A stretch of DNA of 64,000 bases from CAYFIW01 sp964500645 (lineage in GTDB: Bacteria; Chloroflexota; Dehalococcoidia; Lucifugimonadales; UBA826), in NCBI GenBank assembly GCA_964500645.1, contig CAZCOH010000001.1:1-64000 (forward strand). Direction: 5' to 3'. Under the pieces are notes generated by a model. The model searched no databases and was not told the origin of the DNA. It worked only from the letters and a program-made list of their open reading frames with translations. Both the position numbers and the translations under genes were made by a program. Shown one piece after another: positions 45,940 through 55,197 of the stretch; within the stretch, counting starts at the first letter, position 1; every line of letters starts with the position of its first letter.

Positions 45940-46680
45940 TTGAAAAATAACGATCACGGATTAGTTTGGCTTGGGATTTTCGCACACCCTGACGATGAAA
46001 CTTCGGCAAGTGCAGGAACCATGGTCAGATGGATAGAAGAAGGTGGCGAAGTTTATATAGTTACTGCAACCGGAGGAGAAGAAGGAAGCCTCGGTACGGG
46101 GGGAGAGATTATAGAGAAAAAGGATCTCGCCAAAGTACGGGAATCAGAACTTAGAAAGAATTTGCTCCTTTATGGAGCTAACGAACCCTTTCTGCTTAGA
46201 TACAGGGATCAAGATCTAGATAAGGAAAATGTCACAGACGTGTCAAAAAAATTACTGGACATAATGCACATTGTTGAACCTGACATAGTAACCACATTTG
46301 GCCCAAGCGGAATTTCAAACCACCCCGATCATATCGCGATACATAAAGCAACACTTTTAGCTCATGAATGGTATGTTGAATCTCAAGATAAATTACAAAT
46401 CCCCCTCCTGATATATCCCACTCTTCCGATTGAAGTTGCAAAGCAATATGGATTGGAACTAAGTGACGATGAAAAGAAAATAGACATAGAAGTGAATATT
46501 GAATCCAGTATAGATAAAAAAATACAAGGATTAAGAAACTATAAGAGCCAGCAAGATGCTCAGGACTTCGCAGAAAGATTATCTAAAAGCGAAGATAAAA
46601 AAGAACACTTTGCTGTCAGTTCAAAAATTAGTTCACTATGGAGAGATTCATCTCTAGCATCTCACTTACTTTCCCTGTAG
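45940..46680 (+). CDS. PIG-L (LmbE-type) deacetylase
   Basis: Zinc-dependent de-N-acetylase of about 246 residues. The signature is AHPDDE (His16, Asp18, Asp19) with the distal SNHPDHIAIHKA. Members deacetylate GlcNAc-linked compounds, as in mycothiol, bacillithiol or glycan synthesis. Start is a TTG with AGGA eight bases ahead. It converges with an MFS gene and overlaps it by 15 bases. No thiol-synthesis partner genes are near. Confidence 0.9.
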   Translation: MKNNDHGLVWLGIFAHPDDETSASAGTMVRWIEEGGEVYIVTATGGEEGSLGTGGEIIEKKDLAKVRESELRKNLLLYGANEPFLLRYRDQDLDKENVTDVSKKLLDIMHIVEPDIVTTFGPSGISNHPDHIAIHKATLLAHEWYVESQDKLQIPLLIYPTLPIEVAKQYGLELSDDEKKIDIEVNIESSIDKKIQGLRNYKSQQDAQDFAERLSKSEDKKEHFAVSSKISSLWRDSSLASHLLSL

Positions 46681-47907
46681 AGACATCTCTGAATCAGTTT
46701 TACCTGTAAGAAACAGAGAACTTCCTCCAATAGCAAAAAATGCAGCTGTTATAAAGAAAACCGGCCCGTAACTTTCCGATAAATCATAGCTAAGACCCGC
46801 TATTATGGGGCCACTGAAAAGAGATATGGCCGTTCCAATCGAAATAACTCCCATGATTGCACCAAAATGTTTCACACCAAAGGACTCCATTACCAACAAT
46901 TGAGTCAAAGCACCAAAAGCACCAAGAAAAAAACCCATGAACGGCACAACCAACCACAAGGGAATTGAGGTGCCCGCAAATACCAATAAGCACGCAAATA
47001 CGGATTGCCCATATAGATCAAAGATCATAGCCGGTCTAGGACCGAATTTATCAGACATAATGCCAAATATAAATTTACCTAACATTCCACATGCCGCAAA
47101 TAAACTAACAGCGAGAGCTGTAGTAGATTCATCGATTCCGTTATCAATTAAATGCGAAGAAACCTGTGGTAGCAAAGCACTGTATGTGAATGTTCCACAC
47201 ATAAATGCGACAATAATTACATAGAATTTCCTCATACGAAAAGCCTGACTCAATGTAGATCCAACGACCTCCAATTCTTGGGTGACACCATTTTCAGCTA
47301 ATGATGCAATAGGATCTCTGACCATCAAAAATGAATAAATAGAAACGAGAATCGCAAATATTCCTATTGCTGCATATCCCATCTGCCAACTATAGGCTGA
47401 AATTATTAAGGCGATTGCAGGCTGCACTGCTATACCTCCAAAATTATTTCCCATAGCAGCAATGCCAAGAATTTTTCCCCTGTTTTTAGGAAACCAAAGC
47501 CCAATTAATTTCCCGGTCGGGAGTATATTGGCTCCAGCTATCGTGAATGACTGCATTATTCCCAAAACATACCAATGGGAGATGTGAGTCATAAACGGTC
47601 TTGCCAAGTAACTGATGGCAAACATAATGAGGCAAAAAGTCATGATAGGCCTGGCACCATGACGGTCAATTAGCGAACCGATTAAAGGAGAAATAAACGA
47701 GCCTAAAGCAACCAAAGACAGGGACAACCCAATCTCTGTCCTACTCCATCCAAACGTTTCCTGAAGCGGCTCAACGAAATGCCCAAACGAATATTGTGAA
47801 CCTCCGACCGTTACGGCTGAAGCTAGAAAACAAGCTACTAAAATACCCCATTTTCTATAAGAAGCCTTACTATTCACATTCGAACAAGACACGCCCGATT
47901 CATGCAT
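46666..47907 (-). CDS. MFS transporter, OFA/monocarboxylate-type
   Basis: A 413-residue carrier with twelve helices. GGSQYSFGHFVEPLQETFGWSR and the loop SPLIGSLIDRHGARPIMT match the OFA/MCT group (compare 30500 and 37605). Its ATG lies inside the last codons of the amidohydrolase gene (eight-base overlap), so the two are translationally coupled; the carrier may import that enzyme's substrate. Confidence 0.9.
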   Translation of the reverse strand: MHESGVSCSNVNSKASYRKWGILVACFLASAVTVGGSQYSFGHFVEPLQETFGWSRTEIGLSLSLVALGSFISPLIGSLIDRHGARPIMTFCLIMFAISYLARPFMTHISHWYVLGIMQSFTIAGANILPTGKLIGLWFPKNRGKILGIAAMGNNFGGIAVQPAIALIISAYSWQMGYAAIGIFAILVSIYSFLMVRDPIASLAENGVTQELEVVGSTLSQAFRMRKFYVIIVAFMCGTFTYSALLPQVSSHLIDNGIDESTTALAVSLFAACGMLGKFIFGIMSDKFGPRPAMIFDLYGQSVFACLLVFAGTSIPLWLVVPFMGFFLGAFGALTQLLVMESFGVKHFGAIMGVISIGTAISLFSGPIIAGLSYDLSESYGPVFFITAAFFAIGGSSLFLTGKTDSEMSLQGK

Positions 47908-48736
47908 AGAAATTTATTACTTTTAGCGCAGTCTTTCCCATCACCCACTCAATCTCATCAGATTTGTCAAACGCTGGGTATTCCTTCACACCCATTAATG
48001 CATTCCTATATCCTTCCCTTCCACTCACCGGAGGATAGTCACTGCCCCACATCATATGGTCTACGCCAAAAGCGTCCTTAGCTATATCAATCAATGGGGG
48101 TAATTCTCCATAAAATCCTGTAATGTAATTTTTATTGAGCACATTCGGTCTGTTAATAATCTCACCTAATCCATGTACTTTAATGTACACATTTGGGAAT
48201 TTCGATAATTCCATAGCCTTATTAAATTGTAAATAAGGTTTCTCAGGACCTTTCCCGTTTCTAGGAAATGATGCCCCTTCACCTCCTCCTGCCAAATGTT
48301 CTAGGATGATTGGTAATTCAGGCAATTGTTCCACAACATCAGTGAATTGATCAGAAGCAAATCCCTCAACCGTTCCCATAGCACTGACAAACATCCCTAA
48401 GTCATTAGCTTGTCTCCATATTGCAAGAGAATCAGGGCCCGGTGACCTCGTATCCGGATTAAGTCGTATGCCAACTGCACCCCTTTCCCTATATCTTTCA
48501 AGGTCCCGGAGGGAATTAATGTTCTTAGCATCCAATATTACGACGATCGCGAATTTTCCCGGGTATTTATCAAGACATTGAAATAGATACTCGTGATCGT
48601 AATGACCAAATTCAGGTCTCCCATGTTGTATCAGGACAGCCTTATCAACCCCATTAAGTTCCATCTGGCAGACCAACATTTCTATAGGCTCAAACCAATT
48701 GGGACCGGCATGTGTGTGAGTATCAATAGTAATCAT
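47900..48736 (-). CDS. Amidohydrolase 2-family metal hydrolase/decarboxylase
   Basis: A 278-residue TIM-barrel protein of the amidohydrolase-2 (ACMSD-like) branch. The metal motif THTHAG (Thr-His-x-His near residues 6-9) opens the protein, IILEHLAGG gives the next ligand and MWGSDYPP carries the catalytic Asp. Members hydrolyse lactones or decarboxylate aromatic acids. GAGG lies seven bases before the ATG. It forms an operon with the downstream MFS carrier. Confidence 0.92.
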   Translation of the reverse strand: MITIDTHTHAGPNWFEPIEMLVCQMELNGVDKAVLIQHGRPEFGHYDHEYLFQCLDKYPGKFAIVVILDAKNINSLRDLERYRERGAVGIRLNPDTRSPGPDSLAIWRQANDLGMFVSAMGTVEGFASDQFTDVVEQLPELPIILEHLAGGGEGASFPRNGKGPEKPYLQFNKAMELSKFPNVYIKVHGLGEIINRPNVLNKNYITGFYGELPPLIDIAKDAFGVDHMMWGSDYPPVSGREGYRNALMGVKEYPAFDKSDEIEWVMGKTALKVINFYA

Positions 48737-48860
48737 TAACCTACCTCATTGGTTTTATTGTGAAACACAAATATTTATGTACAGGTGATATATTTGGAAA
48801 AGTCCTACAAGTATGGAGAATATTATTAAAGTCAGGCTATTTTTAAAATAGGAGTCACCC

Positions 48861-49826
48861 ATGCCTAAGTTTGTTTTCATGCCACCTCAAGACGATCTTA
48901 AAAAACAGTTTGCAGCTCGCCTGTCAGACACCCTTCCAGAATATGAAGTTGAAACACCCGAAACGGATGAAGAGGCAATGGAAGCTATAAAGGATGCAGA
49001 CGGGGCAATGGGATGGATACCTCCTGAAGCTCTTAAGTTAGCCAGTAAAATCGAATGGCTGCACAATCCCGATGCTGGTCCATTCTTTGGATACTACTAC
49101 AAAGAACTCTGTAATCATCCTCTAACGATTACAAATCCCCGAGGCATTTATTGGGATCATATATCACATCACATCATGATGTTTGTTCTTGCTCTTTCGA
49201 GAGGGCTTCCATGGTTTGAAAATGCCCGCCGAGAAAAAATATGGGGGAAAAATGCAAGAAAAACTCCCTATATATATCTAGGAGATGCCACAGCTTTGAT
49301 CAATGGTGTGGGTGGTATTGGTCACGAAACTGCACGGCTCTGCCAGGAATTGGGAATGAGGGTCATAGGGATTGATCCAAGACCTGAATACGAAGTACCT
49401 GGTGTAGAAATGTTCAAACCAGAAGAACTGGATTCCCAACTCCCAAATGCAGACTTTGTAATATCCACGGTCCCGCACACACCTGAAACTGAATTAATGT
49501 TCAATGCGAATAGATTCAAGTTGATGAAGAATAGTGCATATTTCATCAACGTTGGTAGAGGAATGGCATGTTCTATTAATGATCTCGCAAACGCAATCGA
49601 ATCTGGCGACATAGCCGGATGCGGATTAGACGTGTACGAAATAGAGCCACTTCCGACTGATCACAAACTATGGGATCTAGACAATGTACTTATGACCCCA
49701 CATGTGGCCGTAGCCGATGCGGAAAACCTGTCAGAAAGACGTTTCCAAATATTGCTGGATAATGCTAAAAAATTTCTGGATAACGAACAATTAGACAACA
49801 TTGTAGATAAGGAAAACTGGTACTGA
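48861..49826 (+). CDS. D-2-hydroxyacid dehydrogenase (NAD-dependent)
   Basis: A 321-residue dehydrogenase of the D-2-hydroxyacid family. The Rossmann motif GVGGIG is in the C-terminal-inserted domain (about 150), and the catalytic residues are Arg233 (NVGRG), Glu262 (EIEPLP) and His281 (TPHVAV). A typical cofactor Asp, GIDPRPE, favours NAD. It begins a plus-strand pair with the HpaI-type aldolase (53-base gap). It differs clearly from the glyoxylate reductase-like enzyme at 55198. Probably interconverts a keto acid and its hydroxy acid. Confidence 0.93.
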   Translation: MPKFVFMPPQDDLKKQFAARLSDTLPEYEVETPETDEEAMEAIKDADGAMGWIPPEALKLASKIEWLHNPDAGPFFGYYYKELCNHPLTITNPRGIYWDHISHHIMMFVLALSRGLPWFENARREKIWGKNARKTPYIYLGDATALINGVGGIGHETARLCQELGMRVIGIDPRPEYEVPGVEMFKPEELDSQLPNADFVISTVPHTPETELMFNANRFKLMKNSAYFINVGRGMACSINDLANAIESGDIAGCGLDVYEIEPLPTDHKLWDLDNVLMTPHVAVADAENLSERRFQILLDNAKKFLDNEQLDNIVDKENWY

Positions 49827-49879
49827 CTACCAAAACTTATGCACATTGGTTAAATCTGATTTCATAAACTGGAGAATCC

Positions 49880-50638
49880 ATGGCCGACTTAAGAGAAAAT
49901 AAAGTTAAACAACGACTTGCTGAAGGAAAAGTTGTCGCGGTTCCAATGGGACCAATGAGCCCTGAATTGGTCGAACATTTTGGCCCCCTTGGTTTTGATG
50001 GTCTATGGTTCGAGGGCGAACATGGGCCGGTAGACTTTGATAATGTATCTGACCTGACAAGAGCATGTGACCTATGGGGTATGACTTCGATCGTTAGAGT
50101 TTACCAAAACGAGCCCGCCACTATTTACAGAACTCTCGATCTTGGTGCGCTAGGAATATGTGTTCCACATATAAATTCGAAGTCGGAAGCAGAAAATGTA
50201 GTAAATGCGACAAAATTTGCCCCCATAGGAATGAGAGGCTCTTTCACAAGCAGACAGGGAATAGGTGTAGAAAATTACCTTTCCAAAGCAAATAACCAAA
50301 CCATGTCTATCATCCTTATAGAAGACATAATCGCAGTAAATAATATTGAAGAAATTCTGGAAGTCAATAATATCGACGTATTCTATGTTGCCCCTGGAGA
50401 TCTTGCTCAATCTATGGGATTTTTAGGAGGAGCAGGATCAGACGAAGTAAATAAAGTCGTAGATACTACGATCAAAAAGATTGTAGAAGCCGGAAAAACA
50501 GCAGGCACGTTGGGAACTTATCAAAACATGAACCATTACGTAAATACCGGGGTCCGTTTCTTTTCATTTAGTTGGTTACCATGGCTATCCGATGGTGCTT
50601 CAAAAATATTGGAAACAATACATTCATCAGATGCCTAA
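49880..50638 (+). CDS. HpcH/HpaI-family aldolase
   Basis: A 252-residue metal-dependent aldolase. The segments FDGLWFEGEHGPVDF, then LDLGALGICVPHINSKSEA and FYVAPGDLAQSMG are diagnostic; the acidic ligands lie in the last two. It cleaves 4-hydroxy-2-oxo acids such as 2-keto-3-deoxy sugars to pyruvate and an aldehyde. GGAG lies five bases before the ATG. It is the second such aldolase in the window and pairs naturally with the enolase-superfamily dehydratases: dehydratase gives a 2-keto-3-deoxy acid, aldolase splits it. Confidence 0.93.
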   Translation: MADLRENKVKQRLAEGKVVAVPMGPMSPELVEHFGPLGFDGLWFEGEHGPVDFDNVSDLTRACDLWGMTSIVRVYQNEPATIYRTLDLGALGICVPHINSKSEAENVVNATKFAPIGMRGSFTSRQGIGVENYLSKANNQTMSIILIEDIIAVNNIEEILEVNNIDVFYVAPGDLAQSMGFLGGAGSDEVNKVVDTTIKKIVEAGKTAGTLGTYQNMNHYVNTGVRFFSFSWLPWLSDGASKILETIHSSDA

Positions 50639-50797
50639 AACTTCACAACCTAATTCATAGATTATGACCCAAATAAAAGAATTAGTTACCCCTATAAACA
50701 TTTAAGGTAGCTATGAATTCAATAAATCAATAGAATTTACTCAAAGTCGTGACTTACACATAACAATAATGGCAAATAAAAATTTACGAGGAGAAAC

Positions 50798-51118
50798 ATG
50801 TACAGAATAAGAAGAGTCTATAGAACGAAACCAGGAGAAGCTGGCAATGTTGCAAAACTTGTGTACGCTCAAGCAAAAATATACCGAGATTCGGGACACA
50901 GAAGTGACTTTACCGTTTCTTACAATGGGTACACATTACCCGGCGAGCAAAATATCGTCATACTCGAATGGACAGACGACAAAATAATGTCACCAGGTAG
51001 ACAAGGAAACAACATTCCCAAAGAGGCAATGGAGGCAGGAGCGAAATACAGACCATTACTGGAGAGTCAACACATAGAATTTTACGAAATGGTCGATTCG
51101 GAGAGTATGGGAGACTAA
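50798..51118 (+). CDS. Small dimeric alpha-beta-barrel (antibiotic monooxygenase-like) protein
   Basis: A 106-residue protein with a ferredoxin-like strand pattern (MYRIRRVYRTKPGEAGNVAKLV... and NIVILEWTD), the layout of ABM/NIPSNAP-type proteins. It has no clear active-site residues, so function is unknown. A GAGGAG lies six bases before the ATG. It starts a plus-strand run: this protein, cupin, SMP-30 lactonase, amidohydrolase, DUF1330 protein. Confidence 0.75.
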   Translation: MYRIRRVYRTKPGEAGNVAKLVYAQAKIYRDSGHRSDFTVSYNGYTLPGEQNIVILEWTDDKIMSPGRQGNNIPKEAMEAGAKYRPLLESQHIEFYEMVDSESMGD

Positions 51119-51131
51119 AAAAACCGTAACT

Positions 51132-51524
51132 GTGAACGAAAAAACAAAACTGAAGTTAAATTTACTGGGACCTGACTTTGTGTTGGCCCCAGATGGTTCT
51201 GAAATTAGGCCTCTTCAAGAAACAAACCGCGGCGGACTTAGCGAATGTACTCTCCCGGTTGATGGCATCTCATCCGCTGTGTGTCATAGAACTGTAGAAG
51301 AAATCTGGTTATTTACTCAAGGTTCAGGACAGGTCTGGCGAAATTTAAAAAATACTGAACAAATTGACGACGTTTTGCCTGGAACTTCATTATTAATACC
51401 ACTAGGCACACATTTTCAGTTTAGAAATACAGGAAAAACGCCCTTAAAATTCATAATTTCCACTATGCCTGCATGGCCAGGACCTACTGAGGCCTATCCA
51501 GTGCCTGGCAAATGGCCTAAATAA
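51132..51524 (+). CDS. Cupin-domain protein
   Basis: A 130-residue single cupin. The two motifs can be seen: HRTVEEIWLFTQGSGQVW (motif 1, His and Glu ligands) and PLGTHFQFRNTG (motif 2, His). Small cupins act as metal-dependent isomerases or sensors of sugar acids. The start is GTG 51132 after 13 bases; there is no good ribosome-binding site and translation may be coupled to the gene before it. The substrate is unknown. Confidence 0.85.
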   Translation: MNEKTKLKLNLLGPDFVLAPDGSEIRPLQETNRGGLSECTLPVDGISSAVCHRTVEEIWLFTQGSGQVWRNLKNTEQIDDVLPGTSLLIPLGTHFQFRNTGKTPLKFIISTMPAWPGPTEAYPVPGKWPK

Positions 51525-51556
51525 CAACGTTTAGTATTTAAAAGGTAAAGGAATTG

Positions 51557-52459
51557 ATGAAAGAATTTGAAATAATAGAAGAATCTTTTAACGAAATACT
51601 TTTAAAGGATTCCCACGTAGAACACATAGCGACAGGATTCGGATTTGTTGAAGGTCCGGTATGGAAAAATGAGAGATTACTTTTCTCTGACATACCTAAC
51701 AGCAGGATTACATCTTTATCCGTTTCAGAAGAGGGAACTAGTATTTCAACATTTCGGTATCCGAGTGGCAACTCAAATGGTTTAACCCTGGATATGGAAG
51801 GACATCTCATAGCATGCGAGCACTCCAATCGCAGGGTTTCAAAAACTAACTCCGCAGGAGACATCACACCATTAGCTACCCGATATCGAGGGAAGCGTCT
51901 TAACAGCCCAAACGACGCAGTCGTAAAGTCTGACGGATGGGTTTATTTCACGGATCCTCCATACGGTCTAGCAGGAAGAAGTCAAGGTAAAGAATTAAAT
52001 TTCAATGGAGTCTACCGGGTCAACCTCGATGGATCCGAGATAGAACTTCTTATATCAGATATGGAAGGCCCTAATGGAATAGCATTTTCACCCGATGAAA
52101 GCCAACTATATGTAGCTGACTCATTAAAAAAGTTCATAAACGTCTACGACTTAGATAAAGAAGGTTACATAACTAACCAACGACAATTCTTCGATATGGA
52201 CACTGGAGAAGAGGGAGTTCCAGACGGAATTAAAATAGATACGGACGGTCGACTGTACTCATCTGGCCCAGGAGGAATATGGGTTTTTGAACCTTCCTCA
52301 GAAAACAAAACAGGGAAATTAATCGGCAAGATCTTGTTTCCAGAAATTCCGGCTAACTGTGGCTGGGGTGAGGATGGATCAACCCTATTTGTAACCGCCC
52401 GAACAGGAGTCTATAAAATCAGGCTATCAAGCAAAGGAACTTCAGTAGGGCCAAAATAA
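51557..52459 (+). CDS. SMP-30/gluconolactonase-family protein
   Basis: A 300-residue six-bladed beta-propeller that opens lactones such as gluconolactone. The metal ligands are a Glu in GFVEGPVW (near residue 33), Asn in NSPNDAV and Asp in VADSLKK. ATG 51557 is chosen (a TTG precedes it directly); AAAGGA lies four bases ahead. It is in the same run as the cupin and the amidohydrolase, which fits a lactone step in sugar acid use. Confidence 0.92.
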   Translation: MKEFEIIEESFNEILLKDSHVEHIATGFGFVEGPVWKNERLLFSDIPNSRITSLSVSEEGTSISTFRYPSGNSNGLTLDMEGHLIACEHSNRRVSKTNSAGDITPLATRYRGKRLNSPNDAVVKSDGWVYFTDPPYGLAGRSQGKELNFNGVYRVNLDGSEIELLISDMEGPNGIAFSPDESQLYVADSLKKFINVYDLDKEGYITNQRQFFDMDTGEEGVPDGIKIDTDGRLYSSGPGGIWVFEPSSENKTGKLIGKILFPEIPANCGWGEDGSTLFVTARTGVYKIRLSSKGTSVGPK

Positions 52460-52498
52460 TTATCAAATCTTGAAGCCCGTTAAAGGAATAGAAAACAT

Positions 52499-53881
52499 AT
52501 GTCGAACTTTGATATAGCAATTTCAGGCGGGCGAATTATAGACCCAGATTCCGGATTAGATTCAATAACCAACATTGGAATCAAAAAAGGGATAATTGCT
52601 GAAATCAGTAATGCAACGCTGGACGCCGAGGAGACGATTGACGCAACCGGAAAAGTAGTATCCCCTGGTTTCATAGATCTTCACTGCCATCCACAGGATT
52701 ACGAGATTTTTGAAGTCCAAGCCAGAGACGGAGTAACAACAACACTCGAACTCGAGGTGGGGACAGATGATATAGATTCGTTCTACAAAAAATGGGAGGG
52801 TAAATCTCCCATAAATTACGGAGCCAGTATCGGACATATCCCATCCAGGATGAAAGTAATGAACGATCCTGGGGTTTTTGTACCATCAGGAGACGCGGCA
52901 AGACGTGAGGCTACCGAAGACGAAATAGAAGGAATGAAAACTCTCATTAGACTTGGTCTTGAAAAGGGAGCCTTGGCAGTTGGATTTGGAATCGACTACA
53001 CCCGGGCAGCCAGCAGATGGGAAATCATTGAAATGTTTAAGGTGGCTGCTGAATATTCTGCCTCTTGCCATGTTCATTTACGAGGTAAAGGCCACAAAGA
53101 ACCCTCCAGTTCCATAGAGGCGCTTGAGGAAGTAATCGCTGCCACTGCAATTACAGGGGCACCTTTACACGTAGTACACATAAACAGCACTGGGCTGAAA
53201 GCAGTACCAAAACTTCTAAACATGATAGAGGGAGCAAGATCCCAGGGATTAGACGTTACTACGGAGTGTTACCCATATTCTGCAGGAATGACCAAAATCG
53301 AATCGTCAGTCTTTGACGAAGGCTGGGAAGATCACTATGGCATTACGGTGAACGATCTAATGTGGCCTGAAACTGGCGAATATCTTACCCCGGAAACATT
53401 CGCTGAACATAGAGAAACGGGCGGCTGGGTAATCGCTTTCTCTATACCTGAAGACGCATTAAATGCAGCGGTAGTAAGTCCTTTAACTATGATCGCTACA
53501 GACAGCATCATTGAGGCCGGTAAAGGACACCCAAGAACAGCAGGATCATACAGCAGAGTTCTTGGAAGATATGTGAGACAAAGTGGTGACTTAAGCTTAA
53601 TTGATGCTCTGGCTAAAATGACTATTATGCCGGCACAAAGGTTAGAACAAAGAGCGCCAGCATTCAAGAAAAAGGGTCGACTCCAAACAGGGTCAGATGC
53701 CGATATCACCATCTTCAATCCAAATACGATTCTAGATATGTCGACATACACAGAGCCAATAAAAGCTCCTATTGGAGTCGAATATGTCTTAGTAGGTGGA
53801 ATTCCAGTTATCCATAACTCGAAATTTGAGCAGGGCTCCACCCCGGGAAGAGGTCTATTAGCCAGAAAGGGAGCAATTTAA
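52499..53881 (+). CDS. D-aminoacylase-like amidohydrolase
   Basis: A 460-residue amidohydrolase resembling N-acyl-D-amino-acid deacylases and dihydroorotase-type enzymes. The first metal motif is DLHCHPQ (His62, His64), others are HVHLRGKG and HVVHINS, and the C-terminal ATDSIIEAGKGHPRTAGSY carries the catalytic Asp with the PRTxG signature of D-aminoacylases. It lies one base before the next gene, so the run is an operon. Likely substrate is an N-acyl amino acid or a cyclic amide. Confidence 0.91.
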   Translation: MSNFDIAISGGRIIDPDSGLDSITNIGIKKGIIAEISNATLDAEETIDATGKVVSPGFIDLHCHPQDYEIFEVQARDGVTTTLELEVGTDDIDSFYKKWEGKSPINYGASIGHIPSRMKVMNDPGVFVPSGDAARREATEDEIEGMKTLIRLGLEKGALAVGFGIDYTRAASRWEIIEMFKVAAEYSASCHVHLRGKGHKEPSSSIEALEEVIAATAITGAPLHVVHINSTGLKAVPKLLNMIEGARSQGLDVTTECYPYSAGMTKIESSVFDEGWEDHYGITVNDLMWPETGEYLTPETFAEHRETGGWVIAFSIPEDALNAAVVSPLTMIATDSIIEAGKGHPRTAGSYSRVLGRYVRQSGDLSLIDALAKMTIMPAQRLEQRAPAFKKKGRLQTGSDADITIFNPNTILDMSTYTEPIKAPIGVEYVLVGGIPVIHNSKFEQGSTPGRGLLARKGAI

Positions 53882-53882
53882 A

Positions 53883-54173
53883 ATGTCAGTTTATTCAATT
53901 AGCAGCATTACAGTGAAAGATTGGGACATATATCAAGAATATATGGAGAAAGTACCGGCTGTAATAGAAAAATACGGTGGAAAATACTTAGTTAGAGGTG
54001 GAAATATAATATCTGATGACACGACCTGGAATCCACAAAGGATAGTTATCCTTGAATTTCCATCCGTCGAAGACATGAAAGCCTTTGTAAGCTCTGAAGA
54101 TTACAAACCAATAGCTGCCCTCAGGCACAAAGCAGCGGATACAGAATCATTTTCAGTAGAGGGGTTTGCCTAA
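53883..54173 (+). CDS. DUF1330-family small protein
   Basis: A 96-residue ferredoxin-fold protein of the DUF1330 family (YSISSITVKDWDIYQEYMEKVPAVIEKYGGKYLVRGG and VILEFPSVEDMKAF). No function is established; relatives may be monooxygenase-type or sensor proteins. Starts one base after the amidohydrolase stop, so the two are translationally coupled. It ends the 50798-54173 run. Confidence 0.9.
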   Translation: MSVYSISSITVKDWDIYQEYMEKVPAVIEKYGGKYLVRGGNIISDDTTWNPQRIVILEFPSVEDMKAFVSSEDYKPIAALRHKAADTESFSVEGFA

Positions 54174-54199
54174 TAAAACATTGTTCAGCTATCAAGTAA

Positions 54200-55135
54200 T
54201 CATTTAGCAGGACCTTCTATACCAAAGTTTTCGCCGTAATTTCCGAACTTGGTCAGTAAATCTATTTCTACTGGACCTATTCCAGAGAGCCCGGGGAAAC
54301 CTAACATCTCTGAAGCAAACCTGCCACCCTGAGCAACCGTAAACATCGCCATAATGTCTGTCACCTTCAAATCTTCAACATCCACTTTTATCTCCAAAAC
54401 AATATCTTCCAAATCAAATGGCTCTGAGGTTCCCTCAGCACCCAGCAGGGAAAGTAAAATAGGTATCTCGGATTGGCTCGAATGGGTCAGTAATAATTTT
54501 CCAGAATTCCCTTTATCTGATAATCGATCATTGGAAACGAATGGAAGGCTGAGAATGTCACCTCCGGCTGAAACCCAAAAATCAGAAGGAATAAGGCCTA
54601 TTGATGGATCTGATGAATAAATCCAGTTACCAGACGCAGCATCTTTTACATAGAAATCATCACCTATTCGCATGGAATCCATACGTGTATTTATTCCCAG
54701 AAAAGATACCTCTAGAAGAGACAGTGCCTTATCGTCCTGAACCTGACCAAATATCTGTATAGGAATAGTCAGCGGTATACCACCAGCATCCATTACCGCG
54801 ACCCCAGATCCCTCATACGAATATGATGATACTGAGGCCATTATTTCCTTAACTTGTTTTAAAATTTCATCTACGTCAGCCAGGCTTTCTGATTTGGCTA
54901 ATATCGGAGATTGTGTAGGAGAAGGAATCGGGGTGCTCGTTGGGAGAGGGGTGGGCGTTTTTGTCGGTATAAGGGTTGGTGTGGGAGTATGAGTAGGTGT
55001 AGCAGTAGGATCCCAAGTGGAAAAATATAGAGGTGGTAAATCATCATCCTTTTTAGTGTTTGACCCAAAATCACAAGACACGAAAACAAATGAAATTACC
55101 ATAAAAAATATGTAGTAGTGATTTCTATAGCGCAT
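54200..55135 (-). CDS. Lipoprotein with Thr/Pro-rich linker and LppX/LprG-like domain
   Basis: A 311-residue surface lipoprotein. Signal peptide ends at the lipobox FVFVSC (Cys21). Residues about 44-80 are a low-complexity Thr-Pro repeat, a linker common in Chloroflexi exported proteins. Residues about 85-305 resemble the LppX/LprG lipid-binding fold (SYSYEGSG..., MDSMRIGDDFYVKD). Such proteins carry lipids or glycolipids across the envelope; no partner carrier is adjacent except the far RND gene. Convergent with the DUF1330 gene. Confidence 0.83.
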   Translation of the reverse strand: MRYRNHYYIFFMVISFVFVSCDFGSNTKKDDDLPPLYFSTWDPTATPTHTPTPTLIPTKTPTPLPTSTPIPSPTQSPILAKSESLADVDEILKQVKEIMASVSSYSYEGSGVAVMDAGGIPLTIPIQIFGQVQDDKALSLLEVSFLGINTRMDSMRIGDDFYVKDAASGNWIYSSDPSIGLIPSDFWVSAGGDILSLPFVSNDRLSDKGNSGKLLLTHSSQSEIPILLSLLGAEGTSEPFDLEDIVLEIKVDVEDLKVTDIMAMFTVAQGGRFASEMLGFPGLSGIGPVEIDLLTKFGNYGENFGIEGPAK

Positions 55136-55197
55136 TAACTTTTATTGCAGATTTCACTCATATATTGTGCCGAATTTCTAAGTTTAAATTGTCTTAC

